DNA of 49,828 nucleotides, from contig JAKPGM010000069.1 in the NCBI GenBank assembly GCA_029550865.1, forward strand, positions 1-49,828. Reading direction: 5' to 3'. This stretch comes from Bacteroidota bacterium (GTDB lineage Bacteria > Bacteroidota > Bacteroidia > Bacteroidales > DTGW01). The position numbers were made by a program, and so were the translations under genes. The notes under the pieces are model-generated. The model was not told the DNA's origin and ran no database searches. It saw nothing but the letters and a program-made list of their open reading frames with translations. Positions 37,302 to 45,245 of this stretch are shown piece after piece; within the stretch, counting starts at the first letter, position 1, and every line of letters begins with the position of its first letter.

Positions 37302-38618
37302 TTAAATACCACGATTTACATCCCACTGTTCAAGGTAATCGGCAATACGCCGTAGAAAAGCACCGCCCAGAGCGCCATCGATAATGCGATGGTCGTAAGT
37401 AAGGGCAAGATACATCTTGTGACGTATGGCAATGACATCACCCGCTGGAGTTTCCAGCACTGCGGGCTTTTTCTGAATCATCCCCGTTGCCAGTATGGCT
37501 ACCTGGGGCTGATTGATAATGGGAGTGCCATAAAGATTCTTAAATGTACCAAAATTGGTAATTGTAAAAGTTCCTCCCTGAATATCGTCTGGAGATAATT
37601 TGTTTTTTCGGGCATTGTCGGCCAGCGTATTTAAATCGGCGGCCAGACCTAAAATGCTCTTTTTGTCGGCATCCTTAATTACAGGTACTATTAGATTACC
37701 AGAAGGCAATGCAACTGCTATTCCAATATTGATTCGCTTTTTAAGAATTATCTTATAACCATCGACCGAGGCGTTGACCATGGGGAAATCCTTCAATGCC
37801 TTGGCAGTAGCTTCAATAAAGGCAGGCATAAAGGTTAATTTAGTTCCCTCGCGCTTCTCAAAGGTTTCTTTTACCTTATCACGCCAAAGAACCAGATTGG
37901 TAACATCGGCCTCGAGCACATTAGTAACATGCGGCGATACCTGCTTCGACATAACCATGTGATCGGCTATGAGTCGCCGCATCCGATCCATTTCTACTAT
38001 CTCATCTTCTGCCGATACCGATACTGATACTGGCTGAGCTGCCTTTGGGGTAGGTTGAGCTTCAACAGTAGCAGCTGGCGTAGAAACAGGCTGACTTGCT
38101 GGTTTACTTGTTCGATTTTGAAGATATTGAAGGACGTCCTGTTTGCGCACCCTGCCATTTTTACCAGTACCTTCAATCGCTTCCAGCTCGCTTAGACTGA
38201 TATTTTCTTTCTGAGCTATGCTCCTTACCAACGGTGAATAGAAGCGTGTACCTTTTTCCAAATCTCGTTTCTCTACAGTATCGGCCGCCGAGCTTACTAC
38301 CTTCTCTTCGATAACCGACGATGTCGCCGACTGAGTTTGACTTGCGGCATCCGATGTAGCAGCTACAACCCCTTTGCCCTCCAGATCGATGATAGCAATG
38401 GGTAACCCTACTGCCACTTTACTATCAACAGGATACAAAATCTTTGCAACCTGTCCAGCAACAGGACTGGGAATTTCCGAATCAACCTTATCGGTAGCTA
38501 TTTCCAGCAAAGGCTGATCCTCTTCCACCCAATCACCTTCTTTGACAAACCACCGGGTGATAGTGGCCTCTTCAACACTTTCTCCCAATTTGGGCATTTT
38601 TATTTCAAAAGTCGACAT
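37302..38618 (-). CDS. 2-oxoacid dehydrogenase E2 (dihydrolipoyl acyltransferase, branched-chain type)
   Basis: 438 residues. The lipoyl domain begins FEIKMPKLGESVEEATITRW and carries lipoyl Lys44 in EIATDKVDSEI. A Ser/Val/Ala-rich linker and a peripheral subunit-binding domain follow (FYSPLVRSIAQKENISL; GTGKNGRVRKQDV). The acyltransferase core ends with [17 protein letters not shown], where His410 and Asp414 are catalytic. It is the partner of the fused E1 just downstream. GALGG in place of GRDSV distinguishes it from the succinyltransferase at 10102-11409. Confidence 0.92.
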   Translation of the reverse strand: MSTFEIKMPKLGESVEEATITRWFVKEGDWVEEDQPLLEIATDKVDSEIPSPVAGQVAKILYPVDSKVAVGLPIAIIDLEGKGVVAATSDAASQTQSATSSVIEEKVVSSAADTVEKRDLEKGTRFYSPLVRSIAQKENISLSELEAIEGTGKNGRVRKQDVLQYLQNRTSKPASQPVSTPAATVEAQPTPKAAQPVSVSVSAEDEIVEMDRMRRLIADHMVMSKQVSPHVTNVLEADVTNLVLWRDKVKETFEKREGTKLTFMPAFIEATAKALKDFPMVNASVDGYKIILKKRINIGIAVALPSGNLIVPVIKDADKKSILGLAADLNTLADNARKNKLSPDDIQGGTFTITNFGTFKNLYGTPIINQPQVAILATGMIQKKPAVLETPAGDVIAIRHKMYLALTYDHRIIDGALGGAFLRRIADYLEQWDVNRGI

Positions 38619-39014
38619 ATATACATTCTTTTTGTTTGGCTTAACTTATAACCGACGGCTAAAAAAATTGTTCACATCCGAGTTAAAGTTACTAATTTTT
38701 TTTGATGGATGCCAGCATTGATTTATTCCACTGAAGCCAGCAAAACCCAGTATTAGAGACTTTTACAATTTGTTATTTTTTCCATCCAAAATAATATCCT
38801 ATAAACAAAATAGCAGTAATCATGCAATCCTAGTCTATTTTTTTGAATGCCTGTAAAAAATTACAAACATATTAACTTTCAGATATTTAGAAATGATAAA
38901 GAAATTACCAAGAATAGCAACCTACCCAACATCAAAAAAATTATTACTTTAGCCACTTATTTATCCGAAAATGTATTGTCATTTCGTTAAGTTTTACAAG
39001 AAAAACTGCAATCT
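38619..39014. other. 396-base divergent intergenic region
   Basis: It separates the E2 gene from the M16 peptidase gene and is AT-rich without a plausible coding frame. On the minus strand TAACTTTA (38691-38684) is a candidate -7 element for the E2-E1-flavodoxin unit. No convincing full promoter for the peptidase gene was found by eye. Confidence 0.45.
38684..38691 (-). promoter_or_regulatory. Candidate -7 element for the E2-E1 operon
   Basis: TAACTTTA on the minus strand is one base from TAnnTTTG and lies about 65 bases upstream of the E2 ATG. The expected TTTG at -33 is missing. Confidence 0.3.
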
Positions 39015-41825
39015 ATGAAAAACAAAGGCTTTGTAACTTTATTTGTTATAATATTCATTCATCTTTTAGTGTTGCCAACACAGGCACAAACGATTGATTT
39101 TTCTGCACCTATTCCCTTTGATACCACTATCAAAAAAGGAACATTACCGAATGGGATTACCTATTACATCAAATATAATAAGCGACCTGAAAAGAGAGCC
39201 GATTTGCGATTGGTTGTCAATGCAGGGTCTACGCTTGAAGACCCCGATCAGGTAGGATTAGCCCACTTCACCGAGCATATGGCCTTTAATGGAACAAAAC
39301 GTTTTCCTAAAAACCAGCTTATTAGCTACTTACAGTCTATGGGAATTCGTTTTGGACCGGAAATTAATGCCTACACTGGTTTTGACGAAACTGTGTATAT
39401 GCTTGAAGTACCTACCGATAATCAGGAATTAATGGAAAAATCCATCCAGATTCTTGAAGATTGGGCACATCAGGTAACTTTCGATAGTATTGAAATTGAT
39501 AAAGAAAGGGGAGTTATTATCGAAGAATGGCGATTGGGCCGAGGGGCAGATCAACGACTGGAGGATAAATACTTACCCCTATTGTTTTATAATTCCCGCT
39601 ATGCGCAGCGACTACCCATCGGAACAAAGGAGAATCTCGAGTCCTTCAAGCACGCAAGCCTGAAACGCTTTTATGCTGATTGGTACCGCCCCGACCTTAT
39701 GGCCGTTATTGCGGTGGGCGACTTTGATACGCAATGGGTTGAAAAAACTATTGTAAAATATTTTGCAACCATTCCTCGACCCCAAAAACCCAGAGAACGT
39801 GTCGTTTACAACATCCCCTCCCATAAATCCACCCTGTACGGGGTGTTTACCGATAAAGAAGCTACCAATACTACAGTAGCTATCTTCTACAAGCATCCCT
39901 TTGAAAAAGAAAAAACTATCGGCGAATACCGTAACAGCTTGTTGCGAATGATATATTTTCAGATATTGAATGAACGTTTGGCTGAAAAATTGCGTCAACC
40001 CAATCCTCCTTTTATTCAGGCTTATTCGTACTTTGGAAACATTGGGGCACGCACCACATACGCTTATGTTTCGGTAGCACTGGCCAAGGAAAACGAAACA
40101 GAACAAACCCTTATCGCCTTACTGGCCGAAAATGAACGCGTTAAGAAATTTGGATTCTCAGCCGGGGAACTTGAGCGAGCAAAACTGAATATTTTAAAAA
40201 TGTATGAAAAATATTATAACGAGCGCGAAAAAACCGAATCGGATAATTTTGCCAGCGAACTAACCCGTCATTTCTTGCAAGGAGAACCCGTTCCGGGTAT
40301 TGCCATGGAATATCAGATAGTAAAAGAAAGTCTTCCAGGAATTCGACTTGAAGAGATAAATGCATTGCCGTCCCAATTGCTTATTGATAGCAATCGAGTA
40401 GTCATCATCACTGCGCCCGAAAAAGAAGGAGTCAAGCTTCCGGATACGTTACAGTTAAAAAACCTGGTGGAAAACTTCCGTACCGATACCATAACCCCCT
40501 ACGCCGATACGCAGGTAAATCAAGCACTTTTGCCCAAACTGCCACAAAAAGGTAAAACTGTATCGATCAAAAATTACAAGCAAGTTGGGGTGACCGAAAT
40601 AGAACTCGCTAATGGGGCACGAGTACTGCTAAAACCAACAGCATTTAAAAACGATGAAATACTTCTGCAGGCAATTAGCATGGGAGGGCATTTTCTATAT
40701 CCCGACACCGATGCAATGTCGGCCAGGTACTGTACAAATATCATTCAGGAATCGGGTATTGGACAATTCTCGGCCATTGCCTTACAGAAAGCACTTGCTG
40801 GTAAAAATGTGAGCATCAGTCCATATATTACGGAATACATGGAGGGAATACGTGCCAACACCACTTTAAACGACATGCCTACCATGTTTGAACTGCTGTA
40901 TCTGTATTTTACCCAACCCCGTCTCGATACCATGGCCGTAACATCGTGGAAGACGCGCCTGAAAGCATATTTTGCAAATGCTCTGGTCGATCCTACCACC
41001 TACTACCTCGATCAGCTGAATCGTATCGTAACCCAAAATCATCCGCGTGCGAATCGTATTCCGCAACCAGACATGATTGATAGGATTAATCCTGCAAGAG
41101 CCCTCGAAATCTATCGCCAACGCTTTGCCAATGCCGCCGATTTTACCTTCATCATTGTTGGTAACTTCTCGGTCGATAGCATCGTTCCCCTGATAGAGCA
41201 ATATATTGGCTCATTGCCAGCTTCAAAGGATAAAGAAAAATGGAAAGACCTTGGGATACGTCCTCCTGTACAGGCAAAAGAAAATGTGTACAAAGGTTCT
41301 GACCCCAAAAGCATTACCACCCTCATTTTTACCAATCCTATGAATTATTCTTACAACAATGCATACTACTTAAAAGCCCTTGAAGAATATCTCGACATTC
41401 GACTGATTGAGGTTTTGCGCGAAGATAAAAGTGGCGTTTATGGTGTTGGCGCACGAGCATCGTTGGAACGTATCCCCTATTCCTACGCTCAGGTAAGTTT
41501 TCGGATACCCTGTGATCCCAATAACGTCGACTCCCTGGTAAATGCTACCCTGAACATTATTGCTGACATCAAAAACAAAGGTATTTCGGACGATTACATA
41601 AAGAAAATTAAGGAAACCCATCTCCGCGAGCTCGAGGTTAATCTGGAGAAAAACAATTTCTGGCTTAGCTATCTTCAAAACACAGTGATATACAACGACG
41701 ATATCAACCGAATTGAAACCCGAAAGAAACAAATTGAAGCACTGAACTCGAAAGCTATACAAGAGATAGCTAATAAAGTCTTTACCGACAAATATATCTG
41801 GGTAAGTCTTTACCCTGAAAAATAG
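39015..41825 (+). CDS. M16 family zinc metallopeptidase (insulinase/pitrilysin type), exported
   Basis: 936 residues with a signal peptide (about 1-24, ending PTQAQ). The M16 zinc site is HFTEH (His84, Glu87, His88) within GLAHFTEHMAFNG, with a distal Glu in GVIIEEWRLG. A second, inactive M16 repeat fills the C-terminal half (about 530-936; VTEIELANGARVLLKPT, ADFTFIIVGNFSVDSI), as in PqqL/pitrilysin-like enzymes. It should degrade peptides in the periplasm or outside the cell. The Ppx/GppA gene follows about 55 bases downstream, possibly co-transcribed by chance of orientation. Confidence 0.93.
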   Translation: MKNKGFVTLFVIIFIHLLVLPTQAQTIDFSAPIPFDTTIKKGTLPNGITYYIKYNKRPEKRADLRLVVNAGSTLEDPDQVGLAHFTEHMAFNGTKRFPKNQLISYLQSMGIRFGPEINAYTGFDETVYMLEVPTDNQELMEKSIQILEDWAHQVTFDSIEIDKERGVIIEEWRLGRGADQRLEDKYLPLLFYNSRYAQRLPIGTKENLESFKHASLKRFYADWYRPDLMAVIAVGDFDTQWVEKTIVKYFATIPRPQKPRERVVYNIPSHKSTLYGVFTDKEATNTTVAIFYKHPFEKEKTIGEYRNSLLRMIYFQILNERLAEKLRQPNPPFIQAYSYFGNIGARTTYAYVSVALAKENETEQTLIALLAENERVKKFGFSAGELERAKLNILKMYEKYYNEREKTESDNFASELTRHFLQGEPVPGIAMEYQIVKESLPGIRLEEINALPSQLLIDSNRVVIITAPEKEGVKLPDTLQLKNLVENFRTDTITPYADTQVNQALLPKLPQKGKTVSIKNYKQVGVTEIELANGARVLLKPTAFKNDEILLQAISMGGHFLYPDTDAMSARYCTNIIQESGIGQFSAIALQKALAGKNVSISPYITEYMEGIRANTTLNDMPTMFELLYLYFTQPRLDTMAVTSWKTRLKAYFANALVDPTTYYLDQLNRIVTQNHPRANRIPQPDMIDRINPARALEIYRQRFANAADFTFIIVGNFSVDSIVPLIEQYIGSLPASKDKEKWKDLGIRPPVQAKENVYKGSDPKSITTLIFTNPMNYSYNNAYYLKALEEYLDIRLIEVLREDKSGVYGVGARASLERIPYSYAQVSFRIPCDPNNVDSLVNATLNIIADIKNKGISDDYIKKIKETHLRELEVNLEKNNFWLSYLQNTVIYNDDINRIETRKKQIEALNSKAIQEIANKVFTDKYIWVSLYPEK

Positions 41826-41879
41826 TTTTGCTTTCGTTACACAAGGGTAACCGAACACTAAAGGTTGACGAATACAAAT

Positions 41880-42872
41880 ATGGTGGTCAGGAAAAACGAA
41901 GAAAAGCACCATCCCGAAAGACGGATAGCCGTAATTGATCTGGGTACCAACACTTTTAATTTGCTCATTGCCGAATTAACCCACGAGCATACACTACGTT
42001 TTTTGCATCGTGAACGACGTCCAGTTTTTTTGGGACGCAATGGTATTGAGAAAAACCTGATTGCACAGGACGCCATGGAACGCGCCTGGAAGGTACTGCG
42101 GGAATACAAGGAGTTGGCGCAACAACACGGAGCCAGTAAAATATTGGCATACGGAACATCCGCCATACGAACCGCCCACAATGCCGACCAATTTAATGCA
42201 AAAGCACAAGCATTAATAGACGCTCCGATAAACGTCATTGAGGGATCGGAAGAGGCACAGCTGATATACCTGGGGGTACGCCAGAGTATCGAACCTACCC
42301 ATGAAACATTTCTTATCGTTGATATCGGGGGTGGTAGCAACGAGCTAATCCTTGCTAACAGTGAAACCATATTCTGGAAAAAAAGCTACCCCATTGGTAT
42401 GGCTCGAGTAAAAGCTCAGTTTACCCTTTCCGATCCCATAACTACAGCTGAAATTAATCAGCTGAACAATTACTTTGCTACCGCACTGGCCGACTTTCTG
42501 CATACGGTGCATTCACAATATTCCATACAGAAAATCGTTGGCGCTGAGGGTGCATTTGAATCGTTTTTACATATAGCAGAACACATCCCCTGCTCTTCCC
42601 AGTCAAAAACATCGAAGAGTATACTTCACAGCCACGAGCTATCATTGGATTGTTTCAATCAGGTAAAGGAAAAATTGATTGTTTCAACCCTTAATGAACG
42701 CTTGAACATGAAAGGGCTCGAACCTTTTCGGGCCGAAATGATTGTACCAGCCGTCGTTTTTGTAGATTTCCTGCTCGAGAAGCTGCAATACCCTCAAATG
42801 TTCATTTCCGAATATTCGCTCAAAGAAGGGGTAGCCTGGAACTACTTTTTTCCAGGCAACGAACCTGGTTAA
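41880..42872 (+). CDS. Ppx/GppA family exopolyphosphatase or pppGpp phosphatase
   Basis: About 330 residues from the ATG at 41880; an in-frame TTG five codons upstream is rejected. The actin/Hsp70-fold phosphate loops are present: IAVIDLGTNTFNLLIAE (phosphate 1) and FLIVDIGGGSNELILAN (phosphate 2), plus EGSEEAQLIYLGV with the catalytic Glu. It consists of the two-lobed core only and lacks the C-terminal HD domain of longer Ppx. It hydrolyses polyphosphate or pppGpp; which cannot be told from sequence. No ppk gene is nearby. Confidence 0.9.
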   Translation: MVVRKNEEKHHPERRIAVIDLGTNTFNLLIAELTHEHTLRFLHRERRPVFLGRNGIEKNLIAQDAMERAWKVLREYKELAQQHGASKILAYGTSAIRTAHNADQFNAKAQALIDAPINVIEGSEEAQLIYLGVRQSIEPTHETFLIVDIGGGSNELILANSETIFWKKSYPIGMARVKAQFTLSDPITTAEINQLNNYFATALADFLHTVHSQYSIQKIVGAEGAFESFLHIAEHIPCSSQSKTSKSILHSHELSLDCFNQVKEKLIVSTLNERLNMKGLEPFRAEMIVPAVVFVDFLLEKLQYPQMFISEYSLKEGVAWNYFFPGNEPG

Positions 42873-42999
42873 ACCATTGAACAAAGGCAATATCAAATTG
42901 TTCCTGAATAAATCGAAATTGAAAGATGACAAAGGTACGGAAGTCATCCTCAATAAAAAAATTGCAAGCAAAACCATGTAGAAACTTAATTGGAATAGA

Positions 43000-43380
43000 A
43001 TGAAACCTGTATTAGTTATTGGAACAGCTATTGTACATCTGGCACTATTGTTTTATTCGATTGGGATAATCCTTGAACAACGTAAGCGGCGAGTAACCCA
43101 GAAAATACTGATTTTTGTAACGCTGGGCGTCATATTCGACATCGTAGCTACCGCCTGCATGATCATAGGCTCGAGTCGTGGTTTTTTGACCATGCATGGT
43201 GCAGTAGGCTATTCGGGATTGACGCTGATGCTCATCGACTGCGTATGGCTCTGGCGCTTTTTCTGGCATAGTGGCTCAACCGCCGAGGTGCCCCGTAACT
43301 TACATCTTTTTTCACGAATTTCGTACATCTGGTGGATTGCAGCCTACCTCACTGGAGCGCTTATGGTAGCATTCCGATAA
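43000..43380 (+). CDS. Small four-helix membrane protein, HsmA/TIGR03987-like
   Basis: 126 residues with four predicted membrane helices (about 5-25, 36-58, 66-88 and 105-124). The pattern of polar residues within helices (DIVATACM, LTMHGAVGYSGL, LMLIDCVWLW) resembles the HsmA (TIGR03987) family of small integral membrane proteins of unknown function. A conserved-looking His in the third helix region could bind a cofactor. It follows the Ppx gene by 127 bases and is closed by a strong terminator. Family assignment is from memory of the pattern and is moderate. Confidence 0.65.
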   Translation: MKPVLVIGTAIVHLALLFYSIGIILEQRKRRVTQKILIFVTLGVIFDIVATACMIIGSSRGFLTMHGAVGYSGLTLMLIDCVWLWRFFWHSGSTAEVPRNLHLFSRISYIWWIAAYLTGALMVAFR

Positions 43381-43383
43381 AAT

Positions 43384-43410
43384 AAAAACGCCCTATTAAA
43401 GGGCGTTTTT
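43384..43410. terminator. Bidirectional intrinsic terminator
   Basis: AAAAACGCCC (43384-43393) pairs perfectly with GGGCGTTTTT (43401-43410) around a 7-base loop. The A and T tracts flank the GC core on both sides, so it serves the HsmA-like gene and the convergent RRM gene. Confidence 0.88.
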
Positions 43411-43442
43411 GCTTATTTCGTAAGCTAAAAGTCGTTTCACCA

Positions 43443-43757
43443 TTAATAACGGCTATCCTGATGTTTACCATAACGGTTTCCACCCGAACGATATTCGCGG
43501 TTTCCACCACCTGCAGGACGCGGATTAGCCTTCTTAACTACAATCGTTTTACCTTCAACCTCTGCTCCATTGAGTTCTTCAATAGCACGCAGAGCTTCAT
43601 CATCATTGGCCATTTCAACAAATCCATAGCCTTTGGAACGACCACTCATTTGATCGACAATAACTTTAGCGGAAGTCACGGTTCCGTACTCTTCAAAAAT
43701 TTCCCGAAGGGAATCGCTCTGAATCTTAAAATTCAGCTGTGCAACAAAAATGTTCAT
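43443..43757 (-). CDS. Small RNA-recognition-motif (RRM) protein
   Basis: 104 residues with one RRM: RNP2 is NIFVAQLNF at the start and RNP1 is SKGYGFVEM near residue 45. A short Gly/Arg/Asn-rich tail (PRPAGGGNREYRSGGNRYG) follows. Single-RRM proteins of this kind are abundant in Bacteroidota, where they act as global RNA-binding proteins. It has an AT-rich leader with a candidate -7 element TACTTTTG at 43881-43874 on the minus strand, giving a leader of about 110 nucleotides. Confidence 0.93.
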   Translation of the reverse strand: MNIFVAQLNFKIQSDSLREIFEEYGTVTSAKVIVDQMSGRSKGYGFVEMANDDEALRAIEELNGAEVEGKTIVVKKANPRPAGGGNREYRSGGNRYGKHQDSRY

Positions 43758-44086
43758 AAGTAATTAAAAAATAAATAGTTAAATAATAAATTGTTTTAGA
43801 ATGGCTTTAAAAGGAAGGCGTCAATTCAACTGGAAGGAAAAATCTTCGACTTTCTTTAAATCCATTTCTGAAACAAAAGTACGCTCTTTTTTTGAAACTC
43901 ATGCTATTTTTTATTTTTTTTATGAAAAATTTTTCAATACCAGAGAAAATAACAACTACACACATCTGGGTGTAGCGGCGATAGCTGATGTATAGCTAAG
44001 CTGGCAATGGGGTGAACAATGGATAGAAAAAGGGAGACTATTCTTCACTTTCAATTTCCAAAAGAAACCATCTATTTGCTTTGTTA
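43758..44086. other. Boundary region between core genes and the AT-rich island
   Basis: 329 bases without a convincing gene. The part near 43758-43900 is the leader of the RRM gene. It also contains a perfect palindrome TGAAAAATTTTTCA (43923-43936) and a small hairpin (43956-43975). Base composition falls sharply to the right of about 44040. I see no tRNA, integrase or clear direct repeat marking an insertion junction. Confidence 0.5.
43956..43975 (-). terminator. Weak candidate terminator of the island operon
   Basis: On the minus strand CTACAC and GTGTAG form a 6-bp stem followed by TTGTTATTTT. It lies about 110 bases past the last stop of the island operon. The stem is short and the T tract is interrupted, so this is tentative. 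Confidence 0.3.
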
Positions 44087-44623
44087 CTATTCAAATACTA
44101 TTACATTGTTTTTATTGTCAATTGAAATCTTACCAAATCTTTCTAAAGCACTTTGACCAAGTAAAAGGGGCGCTTCATTATTATCTATTACAATCGCTTC
44201 AATATTCTGCAATACTCTATTTCCAATTTTTACCGTTCTTAAGTTTATTCTTGTCCCGGCCGAAACTTTCCCTGTCGCATCTTGGAAATATTGAACATCT
44301 AAAATATCTTCTTTTTGTAATGTTCCTTGTTTGTACAATACAGTTGCCTCTGCAGACGAAATACAGATGCTACTGGCTCCAGTGTCAAAAATGAATTTCA
44401 ATTTCAAACCATTTATTTCAACCCAGACATATTTTACACCATTTTTTTTCTCCATTTTAACAATAGTCTTACCTTTAACATCATAAGTCTTTTTATTGCT
44501 ATGAGAATAATTATTTAAATTAACTAAATTTTGTTTATTCCTATGTCCTGATTTGTGACCACACGAAATAAATAGCAGAGAAATCATTAAAAAAATTTCA
44601 TATTTATAATTCTTATGGTGCAT
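44087..44623 (-). CDS. Retropepsin-like aspartic protease lipoprotein
   Basis: 178 residues from the ATG at 44623, chosen because a lipoprotein signal begins there (MHHKNYKYEIFLMISLLFISC, in two parts; lipobox Cys21). The mature protein has a single-domain retropepsin pattern. It has the catalytic Asp80 in IFDTGASSICIS and the later APLLLGQSALERFG, where the flap and dimer strands are expected, like clan AA bacterial proteases. It should be anchored in the envelope, facing the periplasm, and active as a dimer. Its ATG is one base after the stop of the ZorB-like gene, so it belongs to the operon. A role in processing a partner protein of this system is only a guess. Confidence 0.82.
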   Translation of the reverse strand: MHHKNYKYEIFLMISLLFISCGHKSGHRNKQNLVNLNNYSHSNKKTYDVKGKTIVKMEKKNGVKYVWVEINGLKLKFIFDTGASSICISSAEATVLYKQGTLQKEDILDVQYFQDATGKVSAGTRINLRTVKIGNRVLQNIEAIVIDNNEAPLLLGQSALERFGKISIDNKNNVIVFE

Positions 44624-44624
44624 A

Positions 44625-45245
44625 TTATTTTGATTTGCTTTCCTCAATAATACCTGGTTTTGGAACAATATGTATTAAAAACCGTTGATTAAGTTGTTCG
44701 ACATTTTCACGCATCGTTCCTCCGATTCCACTACCAGCAATTAATACTTCACAATTAGCACCAAAATCAATATTATTATCACTCCAAAGTTTACTAAGAG
44801 CCAAAGCTCTTTCATAGCTTAATTCATAATTTCGAGCATAATTGTCTTTAGATGCTTGTCCTTCAATAATAAGTAAATATTGAATTTTAGGATATTCTTT
44901 GTTAATGTTTATCAAAGTTTGTTGGATTGACCGTCCTGCATTAATTAGTTTTCTTTTTGTATTATAATCAATTACGTTTATATCCGATACACCTGTTGGG
45001 AAATTAACTTTAATTTTCATAATATGCTTTTTATAAACTTTGTTATAGTCAAAATATGTTGAATCAATCTTATTTATTGCTTCTTCAATTTCATTAATTT
45101 TATCTATTTGTGCTTGGGTTGCTTTAATTTTTTGGTGTAGCATAACAATTGTTAAAATAAAAAGTACTAGCATTACAAAAAACAAGCTTGTCATTAGATC
45201 AGAATAGCTTGTCCAAAAAAACGATTCCTTTTTTTGCTTTGACAT
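44625..45245 (-). CDS. ZorB/MotB-like protein with OmpA-type peptidoglycan-binding domain
   Basis: 206 residues. A short cytoplasmic start leads to one membrane helix (about 17-38). Asp16 at its edge, in TSYSDLMTSLFFVMLVLF, aligns with the proton-carrying Asp of MotB/ZorB. The region from about 80 to 195 follows an OmpA_C pattern (LLIIEGQASKDNYARNYELSYERALAL), with NYELSYERA as the wall-binding helix. The usual HTD is QAS, so the ligand contact may differ. It would anchor to peptidoglycan and form a proton channel with the ZorA-like protein, whose stop it overlaps (TGATG), as in stator pairs. Confidence 0.85.
   Translation of the reverse strand: MSKQKKESFFWTSYSDLMTSLFFVMLVLFILTIVMLHQKIKATQAQIDKINEIEEAINKIDSTYFDYNKVYKKHIMKIKVNFPTGVSDINVIDYNTKRKLINAGRSIQQTLININKEYPKIQYLLIIEGQASKDNYARNYELSYERALALSKLWSDNNIDFGANCEVLIAGSGIGGTMRENVEQLNQRFLIHIVPKPGIIEESKSK

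Noticed and set aside
41370-41912. Minus-strand frame of about 180 codons
   Set aside because: It lies opposite the end of the M16 peptidase gene, with low-complexity Phe/Val-rich translation. Taken as a shadow.
42873-42962. Protein-like peptide in the spacer after the Ppx/GppA gene (ends KKIASKTM)
   Set aside because: A lysine-rich stretch reads open, but there is no ATG and an upstream stop limits it to a few dozen codons. No family is recognisable.
43801-43995. Plus-strand frame of 64 codons upstream of the RRM gene
   Set aside because: The translation is Phe-rich without a domain and overlaps the leader and promoter of the RRM gene.
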